Source of the DNA: Niastella yeongjuensis | GTDB lineage: Bacteria; Bacteroidota; Bacteroidia; Chitinophagales; Chitinophagaceae | DNA: 64,000 nucleotides | Assembly: GCF_900110245.1 (NCBI RefSeq) | Contig: NZ_FOCZ01000017.1 | Coordinates: 62,001-126,000, forward strand | Reading direction: 5' to 3' | Part shown: positions 41,511-49,520 of the stretch, one piece after another | How positions within the stretch are numbered: the first letter of the stretch is position 1 | Layout of the letters: each line of letters begins with the position of its first letter | The notes under the pieces: model-generated | Database searches by the model: none | Told to the model about the DNA's origin: nothing | Seen by the model: the letters and a program-made list of their open reading frames with translations, nothing else | Program-made: the position numbers and the translations under genes

Positions 41511-42548
41511 TTACGTCATTTCCCCCGGAATAACGGTGATATTTGTCTTATGACCACCACGCAACACCTGCACGCTTATTCTTTGCCCAATAGTTTTTTC
41601 ATTCAATTGTTTATGCAGGTCATCAATAGAACCAATGGAATGATCGTTAAACCCAACTATGATATCGCCGGTGTGCAGTTCACTGTTATAGGCGTTAATA
41701 TCGGCTTCTATTTCTGAAATGTACACACCGGTGCGTTTTTCCAACCGGTTGGCGGCGATCATGCGTTCGGTTAAGTTAACCAGTTGACCGGCCAGTCCGA
41801 GATAACCCCGTTTTACCCTTCCCTGCATAATGATCTTGCCACTAACATAGGCCGCTATGTTCGAAGATACCGCGAAGCAAATGCCATGGGCCGTTGGTAT
41901 CATAGCCGTGTTCACCCCAATAACCTGCCCTAGTGAATTCACCAGCGGGCCGCCTGAATTACCCGGATTGAGCGACGCATCTGTTTGAATAACATCATCG
42001 ATCAACCGGCCATCCGATGCACGCAATGTACGGCCCAGGGCGCTCACCACACCCGCTGTAACGGTATGTTGCAAACCCAGCGGATTACCAATAGCAATGG
42101 CTATTTGCCCGGCATGCAGCTGGTCGCTGTTGGCAAATGACAATGCTTTCAGGCTGTTCTCATAAATTTTAAGAACGGCAATATCGGTGCTGCGGTCGCT
42201 GCCTTTTAATTCGGCAGTTACTTTTCGCCCATCGGCCAGGGACACTTTTATAGTGCCTGCACCTTCAATAACGTGGTGATTGGTAACAATAAATCCATCT
42301 GAAGAAATGATAAAGCCAGAACCGCTGCCTTGCGTTTCGCGCTCCTGTCGCGTACGCCGGTCTACTATTTTTTTAGCGACCTCAATGTGAACAACTGATT
42401 CTGCTATACTACCTACAACGCCGGTAATGGTTTGTGAATACGCATCCAACAGCTCATGATCGGTATGTTGTATAAATTGAAGAGGAGTATCTATCGTTTG
42501 CATGGACATACAACCGGCAAAATATTTACCAGAAGCATTTTGCGCCAT
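41511..42548 (-). CDS. HtrA-like serine protease with PDZ domain, no evident signal peptide
   Basis: A 345-residue S1C protease. The catalytic triad is clear: His in IVTNHHVI, Asp in RSTDIAVLKI, Ser in NPGNSGGPLV. A PDZ domain follows (about 255-340: GYLGLAGQLVN, GVYISEIEADINAYNSELHTGDIIVGFNDHSI). Unlike DegP/DegQ, no signal peptide or membrane helix precedes the protease domain with this start (MAQNASGKYFAGC) or with the internal Met at 14 or 16, so it appears cytoplasmic. Bacteroidota contain a small group of such soluble HtrA proteins. It is downstream of a lipoprotein gene on the same strand, 22 bp apart. Confidence 0.87.
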   Translation of the reverse strand: MAQNASGKYFAGCMSMQTIDTPLQFIQHTDHELLDAYSQTITGVVGSIAESVVHIEVAKKIVDRRTRQERETQGSGSGFIISSDGFIVTNHHVIEGAGTIKVSLADGRKVTAELKGSDRSTDIAVLKIYENSLKALSFANSDQLHAGQIAIAIGNPLGLQHTVTAGVVSALGRTLRASDGRLIDDVIQTDASLNPGNSGGPLVNSLGQVIGVNTAMIPTAHGICFAVSSNIAAYVSGKIIMQGRVKRGYLGLAGQLVNLTERMIAANRLEKRTGVYISEIEADINAYNSELHTGDIIVGFNDHSIGSIDDLHKQLNEKTIGQRISVQVLRGGHKTNITVIPGEMT

Positions 42549-42570
42549 GTTGACACAATAAACCCAGGAA

Positions 42571-43044
42571 CTACTGCCGTTTCAACAAAGAGTCTGCCTG
42601 TTGCAGGGCCGAAAAGATGTGTTCTTTTACCGTAGTTACTTTATTCCTTTCACCTTCCAGGTATTTAATACGCAGCTCTTTATTATCAGCTACTGAATCG
42701 AGTTTAAACTGCTGCATCCAGGTATCCATTTCAGTATCCGCATTTGTGAGGTCGGTGTGTAAACTGGTCAATGCCTGTTTGTAGGCTGCATCCACTTTTT
42801 TAGCGGGTAGTTTATTAAGGCTATCTAATTGACTGGCAGTTTCTTTTATATTTCCCCGCAGTTTACCCAGTACAGCCATGCCGGCATCGTGGCCCTTCAT
42901 CACTTCATGGAACAAGGTATCTTCCCGGGTCTTTAAAGCAGGGGCATATCCGTTTTTGTGTTCGGCATGTTCATCATGAGCCGCATCATTACAGGCAACT
43001 GCAAACAGGCCAAAACTTACCAATGCTATAATAAACCGCGACAT
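42571..43044 (-). CDS. Lipoprotein of unknown function
   Basis: A 157-residue lipoprotein: signal MSRFIIALVSFGLFAVAC with lipobox Cys18, then a His/Asp/Glu-rich stretch (NDAAHDEHAEH) and a long amphipathic helical domain (about 45-155) with heptad-like leucines (ASQLDSLNKL, ALTSLHTDLTNADTEMDTWM). Similar Bacteroidota sequences are labelled viral A-type inclusion protein, a name without functional value. It lies in a likely operon upstream of the HtrA-like protease. Confidence 0.75.
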   Translation of the reverse strand: MSRFIIALVSFGLFAVACNDAAHDEHAEHKNGYAPALKTREDTLFHEVMKGHDAGMAVLGKLRGNIKETASQLDSLNKLPAKKVDAAYKQALTSLHTDLTNADTEMDTWMQQFKLDSVADNKELRIKYLEGERNKVTTVKEHIFSALQQADSLLKRQ

Positions 43045-43168
43045 AAATATGTTAGTTTTAGATATTTAAAAAATCCGGTCAAAGTTAACCCCTTTTATAC
43101 GCTGGCGGCTTTTAAATCCGTTTAATAACAGGGTTTACCTATTTTCGCACCATTAATCCTGCAGAGTA

Positions 43169-43702
43169 ATGGCTAATTGTTTGCGGCTGACCTTGTTAGC
43201 AATCATCGTGTTTATACAAACCGGTACTGCTCAAATAAAACCGGAGCCAAAACCGGCCCCCATTTTCAGACTGGGCGCTACGGTTTCGTTTGGATTATCA
43301 AATCTTGCAAGTAATCATGTTGGTATTGGCGGTATCGTAGGCGCCGAAAAATTGGTTTCCAAATACTTCGCAGCAGAAATAGAAGCCTCTTATAATTACT
43401 TCACGGGCGACAACGCCATTTATTCAGATGCTAAAAATAAGTCCTACGCCATTCCGGTGCTGGCGGGCATAAAATATTATCCCCTTTCTAATGTGTATGC
43501 CTCCCTGCGAACCGGGGGCATTTATTTTCTCCTGAACAACATGTCGAAACCCCGGGCCACCATAGGGTATGGCGTTGCCGGTGGCATAAACCTGCCTCAA
43601 AAAACCAACCGCCTCAACGTACAGCTGTCCTATACCGGCTTTCAGTATGATGCTATTAGCCGGGGATATGCTACATTAGCAGTCGCTATTATCATTAGAT
43701 AA
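43169..43702 (+). CDS. Outer-membrane beta-barrel protein
   Basis: A 177-residue exported barrel. Signal peptide to about residue 21 (LLAIIVFIQTGTAQ), a short proline/lysine linker (KPEPKPAPI), then about eight amphipathic strands (FRLGATVSFGLS, FAAEIEASYNYF, YAIPVLAGIKYYP, VYASLRTGGIYFLL, IGYGVAGGINLP, LNVQLSYTGFQY) ending in the hydrophobic YATLAVAIIIR. Probably a small OmpX/OmpA-like protein; function unknown. It is followed 59 bp later by paaZ but a functional link is not evident. Confidence 0.75.
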   Translation: MANCLRLTLLAIIVFIQTGTAQIKPEPKPAPIFRLGATVSFGLSNLASNHVGIGGIVGAEKLVSKYFAAEIEASYNYFTGDNAIYSDAKNKSYAIPVLAGIKYYPLSNVYASLRTGGIYFLLNNMSKPRATIGYGVAGGINLPQKTNRLNVQLSYTGFQYDAISRGYATLAVAIIIR

Positions 43703-43760
43703 TAAACGATTCATTCCGGCTCAGCCGGGACCATTGGAAAAAACAAAAACTACATTTTGA

Positions 43761-45806
43761 ATGAAAAAACTGGGCAACTATGTAACCGGCCGGTGGATCA
43801 CCGGTGACGGGAACGGACAGGCATTGTACAATGCGGTAAATGGCGAAACGATTGGCTTTGCTTCTACCCGCGGTCTCGATTTCAAAGCCATCCTTGATTA
43901 TGCCAGAAAAACCGGCAACCCTGCCTTGCGTAAACTCACTTTTCACGAACGCGGCCTCATGCTAAAAGCGCTGGCGTTACATCTCCGCAATCATCTCGAC
44001 AAGTTCTATTCCATCAGTTATAAAACCGGCGCTACCAAAGCCGACAGTTGGGTTGATATTGAAGGCGGCATCGGAAACCTGTTTTCCTATGCTTCATTGC
44101 GCCGCAAATTCCCTAACGAACCCTATTGTGTTGATGGTGATGCCATCTCCCTTGGCAAAGGCGGCACATTTATGGGCCAGCATATACTGGTACCCAAAGA
44201 AGGCGTGGCGGTTCATATCAATGCATTCAATTTCCCGGTGTGGGGTATGCTGGAAAAAATTGCAGTGAACCTGCTGGCTGGTATACCGGCTGTTGTTAAA
44301 CCAGCCACTATTACAAGTTACCTTACCGAAGCGGTGGTACAGGAAATAATTGCCTCTGGTATTTTACCCGAAGGATCGTTGCAACTGTTATGCGGTTCTG
44401 CCGGCGATCTGCTCGACCATGTAACTGCCCAGGACGTAATAACGTTTACCGGTTCTGCATCAACTGGTTTGCAATTAAAATCACACCCACGCGTACTGGC
44501 AGAAAACGTTCCTTTTACCATGGAAGCCGATTCGCTCAACTGCATTGTGCTGGGTGACGATGTAACCCCCGAGATGCCCGAATGGGATATCTTTATAAAA
44601 GAAGTTCGTCGTGAAATGACCACCAAGGCCGGACAAAAATGTACGGCTATCCGCCGCATCTTTGTTCCGCAAAATAAAATGGAAGATGTTTGGCTGGCAT
44701 TGGGAAAAGCGCTCAGCCAGACAACCATCGGCAATCCTGAAAATGAAAAAGTGCGTATGGGTTCCCTGGCCGGACAAAGCCAGCGCGAAGAAGTACTGGC
44801 ACAGGTTCAAAAATTACTGGCCTCTTCACAAATCGTTTATGGTTCGCTCGACAGTGTGCAGGTAGTAGACGCCGATGCTAAAAAAGGCGCCTTTATGAGC
44901 CCGCTGTTATTAATGAACGAAAAACCGTTCGACAGCGAAGCCGTGCACAGTGTAGAAGCGTTTGGTCCCGTTAGTACCATTATGCCATACAGTACCACTG
45001 AGGAAGCGATTGCATTGGCCAAAAAAGGAAAAGGTTCACTGGTTTGTTCTATTGTTACTGCCAATAATAAAATTGCCCGCGACTACGTATTGGGCGCCGC
45101 TGCCTGGCATGGCAGAATATTGGTACTGAATAATGAATGCGCTAAAGAAAGTACCGGTCATGGTTCGCCGTTACCCATGCTGGTACATGGGGGGCCCGGG
45201 CGCGCCGGTGGCGGTGAAGAAATGGGTGGGGCCAGAGGAGTTAAACACTACATGCAACGCGTTGCCCTGCAGGGGTCACCTACCGCTATTACCGCTATCA
45301 CCAATGTGTACCAAACCGGTGCACAAACACGTGAGGACGAAAAACATCCGTTCAGGAAATACTTTGAGGAACTGCAGATCGGCGATACGCTCATTACCCA
45401 TAAACGAACCGTTACCGAAGCTGACATTGTAAACTTTGCCAATGTAAGCTGGGACCATTTTTATGCGCATACCGATCATACTTCCTTACAAGGCACCATA
45501 TTTGAAAAACCGGTTGCCCACGGCTATTTTATCTTAAGTGCCGCTGCCGGGTTGTTTGTTGATGCTAAAAAAGGACCGGTACTGCTTAACTACGGACTGG
45601 AAGAATGCCGGTTTGTAAAACCTGTATATGCCGGGGCCACCATTGGCGTACAACTTACCTGTAAAGAAAAAATTGAGCAGGAGAAAAAAGACGAGAACGA
45701 TATAGCCAAAGGCATTGTAAAATGGCAGGTAGAGGTTTCAGACGAAACCGGCGAACCCGTTGCTGTTGCCACCATTCTCACTATGGTTGCAAAAAAATCA
45801 CAATAA
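43761..45806 (+). CDS. paaZ: Bifunctional PaaZ: oxepin-CoA hydrolase and 3-oxo-5,6-dehydrosuberyl-CoA semialdehyde dehydrogenase
   Basis: A 681-residue fusion that opens the oxepin-CoA ring and oxidises the resulting aldehyde in phenylacetate catabolism. The N-terminal 520 residues are an aldehyde dehydrogenase: VAVHINAFNFPVWGM, TFTGSASTG, Glu in FTMEADSLNC and nucleophile Cys in TKAGQKCTAIRR. Residues about 535-680 are a MaoC-like (R)-hydratase: HKRTVTEADIVNFANVSWDHFYAHTD has the Asp/His hydratase dyad, and KPVAHGYFILS follows. It is followed by an enoyl-CoA hydratase on the same strand. The epoxidase reductase paaE lies far away at 10.2 kb, so the pathway is split. Confidence 0.95.
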   Translation: MKKLGNYVTGRWITGDGNGQALYNAVNGETIGFASTRGLDFKAILDYARKTGNPALRKLTFHERGLMLKALALHLRNHLDKFYSISYKTGATKADSWVDIEGGIGNLFSYASLRRKFPNEPYCVDGDAISLGKGGTFMGQHILVPKEGVAVHINAFNFPVWGMLEKIAVNLLAGIPAVVKPATITSYLTEAVVQEIIASGILPEGSLQLLCGSAGDLLDHVTAQDVITFTGSASTGLQLKSHPRVLAENVPFTMEADSLNCIVLGDDVTPEMPEWDIFIKEVRREMTTKAGQKCTAIRRIFVPQNKMEDVWLALGKALSQTTIGNPENEKVRMGSLAGQSQREEVLAQVQKLLASSQIVYGSLDSVQVVDADAKKGAFMSPLLLMNEKPFDSEAVHSVEAFGPVSTIMPYSTTEEAIALAKKGKGSLVCSIVTANNKIARDYVLGAAAWHGRILVLNNECAKESTGHGSPLPMLVHGGPGRAGGGEEMGGARGVKHYMQRVALQGSPTAITAITNVYQTGAQTREDEKHPFRKYFEELQIGDTLITHKRTVTEADIVNFANVSWDHFYAHTDHTSLQGTIFEKPVAHGYFILSAAAGLFVDAKKGPVLLNYGLEECRFVKPVYAGATIGVQLTCKEKIEQEKKDENDIAKGIVKWQVEVSDETGEPVAVATILTMVAKKSQ

Positions 45807-45815
45807 CATTTAATT

Positions 45816-45847
45816 AAGGACTTGCAGGCAACTGCGGGTCCTTGTTT
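45816..45847 (+). terminator. Terminator-like hairpin after paaZ
   Basis: AAGGAC pairs with GTCCTT around an inner stem GCAG-GCAA-CTGC, followed by GTTT. It may partly separate paaZ from the enoyl-CoA hydratase gene. Confidence 0.55.
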
Positions 45848-45931
45848 ACTGTAGTATTTAATAACTTTATATAGCTGATCTGGCAGATTGGACTGCTATT
45901 CCTCATCTCTTTGTCTAAATAAACTTATTTT

Positions 45932-46696
45932 ATGTCAGGATATGTAAAATCGCATATTGATCATAATGGCGTAAATACCATTGAATTTTATCATCCTCAA
46001 AGTAATTCCCTGCCTGGTAAACTGCTTGAAGAACTGGCGCAAACCATTCATGGTGCCGGTAATGATGAAGACACCAAAGTAATTGTGCTGCGGTCGGTTG
46101 GTGAAAAAGCATTTTGTGCCGGCGCTTCTTTTGATGAACTGGTGGCCATTAAGAACCAGGAAGAAGGTACCCAGTTTTTTAGCGGCTTTGCAAACGTGCT
46201 CAATGCCATGCGCAACTGCCCGCAATTTATTATAGTTCGTATACAGGGCAAATGTGTGGGTGGTGGTGTTGGTATTGCCGCGGCTGCCGATTACGCCATT
46301 GCACTGGAGGGCTCTGATATTAAATTAAGTGAACTGGCTGTTGGCATTGGTCCGTTTGTAGTAGGGCCTGCAGTTGAAAGAAAAATAGGAACGGCTGCTT
46401 TTGAAAACCTGGCCATCGATGCTACCATGTGGCGCAATGCAGAATGGGCTAAAAAGAAAGGGCTGTTTTCTGAATTGCATGCCTCCGTTGAAGATATGGA
46501 TGAATCTATTCAACGTTTATCCTATAACCTGGCGCACAGCAATCCGATGGCAATGGCAGAAATGAAAAAAATGTTCTGGAAAGGCACTGAGCACTGGGAC
46601 ACCTTATTACATCAACGTGCTGTTATCAGCGGCAAACTGGTATTGAGTCAACACACGCGTTCTGCCATTGAAAAATTCAAAGCAAAAGTAAAATAA
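45932..46696 (+). CDS. Enoyl-CoA hydratase/isomerase family protein
   Basis: A 254-residue crotonase-fold protein. CAGASFDELVAI and KCVGGGVGIAAAADYAIA form the CoA and oxyanion-hole region; SELAVGIGPFVVGPAVERKIG carries the catalytic-glutamate segment. It directly follows paaZ and is therefore a candidate for the hydratase of phenylacetate degradation (PaaF or PaaG role), but the sequence alone does not distinguish these from other hydratases. A -7-like box is not evident upstream; there is a 125-bp gap after paaZ. Confidence 0.82.
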   Translation: MSGYVKSHIDHNGVNTIEFYHPQSNSLPGKLLEELAQTIHGAGNDEDTKVIVLRSVGEKAFCAGASFDELVAIKNQEEGTQFFSGFANVLNAMRNCPQFIIVRIQGKCVGGGVGIAAAADYAIALEGSDIKLSELAVGIGPFVVGPAVERKIGTAAFENLAIDATMWRNAEWAKKKGLFSELHASVEDMDESIQRLSYNLAHSNPMAMAEMKKMFWKGTEHWDTLLHQRAVISGKLVLSQHTRSAIEKFKAKVK

Positions 46697-46704
46697 ATAC
46701 CCCT

Positions 46705-46738
46705 AACCGTGCCACGGTGTAGCAGTCGTGGCACGGTT
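46705..46738 (+). terminator. Hairpin after the enoyl-CoA hydratase gene
   Basis: Perfect 12-bp stem AACCGTGCCACG/CGTGGCACGGTT with a 10-nt loop but only ATGTTATTAT after it. It ends nine bases before the next gene. The stem shares TGGCACGGTT with the terminator at 59620-59658. Confidence 0.6.
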
Positions 46739-46746
46739 ATGTTATT

Positions 46747-47376
46747 ATGCTACAATTCAACGACGATAACTTTCAGTCCTTTTGTAATGAACTGGCTGAA
46801 CGGGACCCTATCTTTAAAAACATTTTACAGCAACACAGCTATCCACCCATGTGGACACGGCCAGCCAGTTTTGCCACCCTTATACATATTGTATTGGAGC
46901 AACAGGTATCACTGGCATCGGCAAGGGCTGCCTTTAACAAGCTGAAAGAAAAGATAGGACAAATTACCCCGGCCCGTCTGCTGCAGTTAACAGATGAAGA
47001 ATTGCGGGCGTGTTATTTCAGCCGGCAAAAAACAGTATATGCCCGGCACCTGGCCGAAGCATTTATATCAAAGAAAATTCAACTGAATAAATTAACTACC
47101 TCGCACGACGATGTTGTGCGGGGTACTTTAACACAGGTAAAAGGCATTGGCGACTGGACGGCTGATGTGTACCTGTTGTTTGCCCTGCAACGCACCGATA
47201 TATTTCCCATTGGCGACCTGGCCATGGTAAATGCGTTAAAAGAAGTAAAACAATTACCAGCAAAAACTCCCCGGGAAGACATCTTATTACTGGCGGAACC
47301 CTGGCGGCCGTATAGAGGAATTGCCGCCTATTTGTTGTGGCACCATTACATAAAATCAAAGAATATTAAATTATAG
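46747..47376 (+). CDS. DNA-3-methyladenine glycosylase, AlkA/HhH-GPD family
   Basis: A 209-residue glycosylase, the second HhH-GPD paralogue of the window. The helix-hairpin-helix is TQVKGIGDWTADVYLLFAL and the catalytic Asp is in FPIGDLAMVNAL. The N-terminal LIHIVLEQQVSLASARAAFNK is typical of the AlkA-like group. Its last 11 bases overlap the 3' end of the convergent nhaD gene. Confidence 0.9.
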   Translation: MLQFNDDNFQSFCNELAERDPIFKNILQQHSYPPMWTRPASFATLIHIVLEQQVSLASARAAFNKLKEKIGQITPARLLQLTDEELRACYFSRQKTVYARHLAEAFISKKIQLNKLTTSHDDVVRGTLTQVKGIGDWTADVYLLFALQRTDIFPIGDLAMVNALKEVKQLPAKTPREDILLLAEPWRPYRGIAAYLLWHHYIKSKNIKL

Positions 47377-48646
47377 CCTGCTGCAACAGGAATACCCCAA
47401 TCCCTGCCAGATACCCGAGCAACGCCAGCCAGGCAATCTTCCGCATGTACCAGAAAAATTCTATCTTCTCTATACCCATGGCAGCTACGCCGGCTGCAGA
47501 ACCTATAACCAACAGGCTGCCACCGGTTCCGGCACAATAAGCCAGAAAATGCCAGAAAAAATGATCGGTGGGATATCGATCCAGGCCATACATCCCCATT
47601 GAAGCGGCTACCAGCGGAACGTTATCAACGATGGAAGACAAAACTCCGATCATACTAACTATTATGGTAGCATTGCCAATATGTTCATTCAGCTGTGTGG
47701 CCATGTTCATTAACGCGCCAACAGATTGTAATGCAGCTACGCTTATTAAAATACCCAGAAAGAAAAGGATGCTGGGCGTATCTATCTTACGCAGGGCATG
47801 TAAAACCGACAAAAAGTGTTTATCCTGCATATCCTTGCGGTGATGCAGGATCTCTGTGATCACCCACATAATTCCCAGCCCCATCAACATGCCCATGAAC
47901 GGCGGCAGATGCGTGAATGTTTTAAAAACAGGTACCAGCAATAAGATCAGGATGCCTGATACAAAAACAATATTCCTTTCGCGCACCGGCGTCTGCGGTT
48001 TAATGGTCTTTGCTTCTTCGGTTCCACCCACTTCAACAGCGCCCCGCATACGAAAGCTGAGTACCAACATGGGTATTACGGCGCAGGCAATACTGGGCAA
48101 AATTACATTCGCTATAATTTTTACACTGGTGATCTGACCGCCGATCCATAACATGGTGGTGGTAACATCACCTATGGGTGAACAGGCGCCGCCTGCATTG
48201 GATGTAATTACCATTATCCCGCAGAAAAGTAATCGTGCCTGTTTGTTGCGGATCAGTTTTCTTACCAACGATACCATTACAATGGTTGCAGTAAGGTTAT
48301 CCAGCACAGCAGAAAGTACAAACGACAAACTACCCATCAACCACAAGAGGTTTACTTTTTTGGTAGTCTTAATGCGGTTGGTGATCACCTCGAACCCATC
48401 GTAAGAATCGACAAGTTCCACAATGGTCATGGCGCCCAATAAAAAGAACAGAATGCCGGCAATATCGCCCAGGTGGGTGGCAAGTTGTTCGTTTACGACG
48501 TGTTTATTGGATGTATTGATCATATACACCACCCAGCACAGGACCCCGGTAATAAGGGCCGAAGCGGCTTTATTCAACCTGATAACATGTTCCAAAGCAA
48601 TGGCCATGTATCCCAGCAAAAAGATGATCAATATAACTGTAACCAT
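47366..48646 (-). CDS. nhaD: Sodium/proton antiporter NhaD
   Basis: A 426-residue inner-membrane Na+(Li+)/H+ antiporter with about 12 helices. Signatures: LFFLLGAMTIVELVDSYDGF, FVLSAVLDNLTATIVMVSL and SNAGGACSPIGDVTTTMLW, the NhaD/ArsB hallmark. The C-terminal half repeats the motif (GVLSSIVDNVPLVAASMGMY, GTGGSLLVIGSAAGVAAMG). The ATG at 48646 was chosen because a perfect palindrome at 48666-48689 covers the earlier in-frame ATG (48688) and looks like the terminator of the upstream fabG or a leader hairpin. Confidence 0.9.
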   Translation of the reverse strand: MVTVILIIFLLGYMAIALEHVIRLNKAASALITGVLCWVVYMINTSNKHVVNEQLATHLGDIAGILFFLLGAMTIVELVDSYDGFEVITNRIKTTKKVNLLWLMGSLSFVLSAVLDNLTATIVMVSLVRKLIRNKQARLLFCGIMVITSNAGGACSPIGDVTTTMLWIGGQITSVKIIANVILPSIACAVIPMLVLSFRMRGAVEVGGTEEAKTIKPQTPVRERNIVFVSGILILLLVPVFKTFTHLPPFMGMLMGLGIMWVITEILHHRKDMQDKHFLSVLHALRKIDTPSILFFLGILISVAALQSVGALMNMATQLNEHIGNATIIVSMIGVLSSIVDNVPLVAASMGMYGLDRYPTDHFFWHFLAYCAGTGGSLLVIGSAAGVAAMGIEKIEFFWYMRKIAWLALLGYLAGIGVFLLQQAII

Positions 48647-48659
48647 TAGACCCGTTTGT

Positions 48660-48689
48660 AAAAGAAATGCCTTCTGTACAGAAGGCATT
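48660..48689 (-). terminator. Hairpin between fabG and nhaD
   Basis: The 24-bp perfect palindrome AATGCCTTCTGT/ACAGAAGGCATT (48666-48689) is followed on the minus strand by TTCTTTT. It lies 26 bp past the fabG stop; alternatively it is the first hairpin of the nhaD leader, since TATCTTTA (a near -7 box) is just upstream. Confidence 0.65.
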
Positions 48690-48714
48690 ATATAGTTAAA
48701 GATACAAAACCGTA

Positions 48715-49470
48715 TTAAATATTCAAACCACCGCAGGCGCTGATCACCTGTCCTGTAATATACGAGCTCATATCAGATGCGAGGAACAAGGTAGTGTCGG
48801 CAATTTCTCCGGCACTGCCAAAGCGGCCTAAGGGAATTTTTTCCAGGAATGCTTTTGCACCATCGCCATCTTTCAGGTAATGGGTCATATCGGTTTCAAC
48901 AAAACCGGGTGCAATAGCGTTGCACCGTACATTGCGGCTGCCCAGTTCCAATGCTACCGATTTGGTAAAACCAATAATACCGGCTTTACTGGCGGCATAG
49001 CTGGATTGCCCGGCATTACCACGTACCCCTACAATCGAACTCATGTTAATGATGGAGCCTTTTCTGGCTTTCATCATGGGGCGAATAACCTGTTTGGTCA
49101 TATTGAAAACACTCTTCAGGTTTATATCCATCACTTCGTCCCATTGTTCGGGCGAAAGGCGCAGTAACAGGTTATCTTTTGAAATACCGGCATTGTTCAC
49201 GCATACATCTACGGTACCGAACTCTTTTACCACATCGTTTACAAAGGTTTCGCATTCAGCGAAATTACCCGCATTGCTTTTATACGCTTTGGATTTTACG
49301 CCCAGTGCTTTTATTTTTTGCTCCAGCTGAGCGGCCTTTTCGGCACTGCTGTCGCTAACATAGGTAAATGCTACGTGAGCGCCATGTTCAGCCAGTTTAT
49401 ACGCAATAGCTTCGCCAATGCCACGGGCTGCACCGGTTACAATAGCAATTTTTCCTTCTAATAATTTCAT
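48715..49470 (-). CDS. fabG: 3-oxoacyl-[acyl-carrier-protein] reductase
   Basis: A 251-residue short-chain dehydrogenase that reduces 3-oxoacyl-ACP with NADPH in fatty-acid synthesis. TGAARGIGEAIA is the cofactor loop, NNAGISKDNLLLRL the family-specific segment, and the catalytic Ser-Tyr-Lys are in MSSIVGVRG and YAASKAGIIGF. NAIAPGFVETDMT is intact. It is a single gene here, not in a fab cluster, so another paralogue may exist; the assignment as FabG rather than another SDR rests on close pattern agreement. Confidence 0.92.
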   Translation of the reverse strand: MKLLEGKIAIVTGAARGIGEAIAYKLAEHGAHVAFTYVSDSSAEKAAQLEQKIKALGVKSKAYKSNAGNFAECETFVNDVVKEFGTVDVCVNNAGISKDNLLLRLSPEQWDEVMDINLKSVFNMTKQVIRPMMKARKGSIINMSSIVGVRGNAGQSSYAASKAGIIGFTKSVALELGSRNVRCNAIAPGFVETDMTHYLKDGDGAKAFLEKIPLGRFGSAGEIADTTLFLASDMSSYITGQVISACGGLNI

Positions 49471-49520
49471 AGTATCGTATTTGGGTGAGCAAAAGTACAG
49501 GAAATGCCAATGCAGGGGTG

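Noticed and set aside
48647-48688. Upstream start of nhaD (14 extra codons)
   Set aside because: These codons are the palindromic hairpin; the chosen start begins directly at the first membrane helix.
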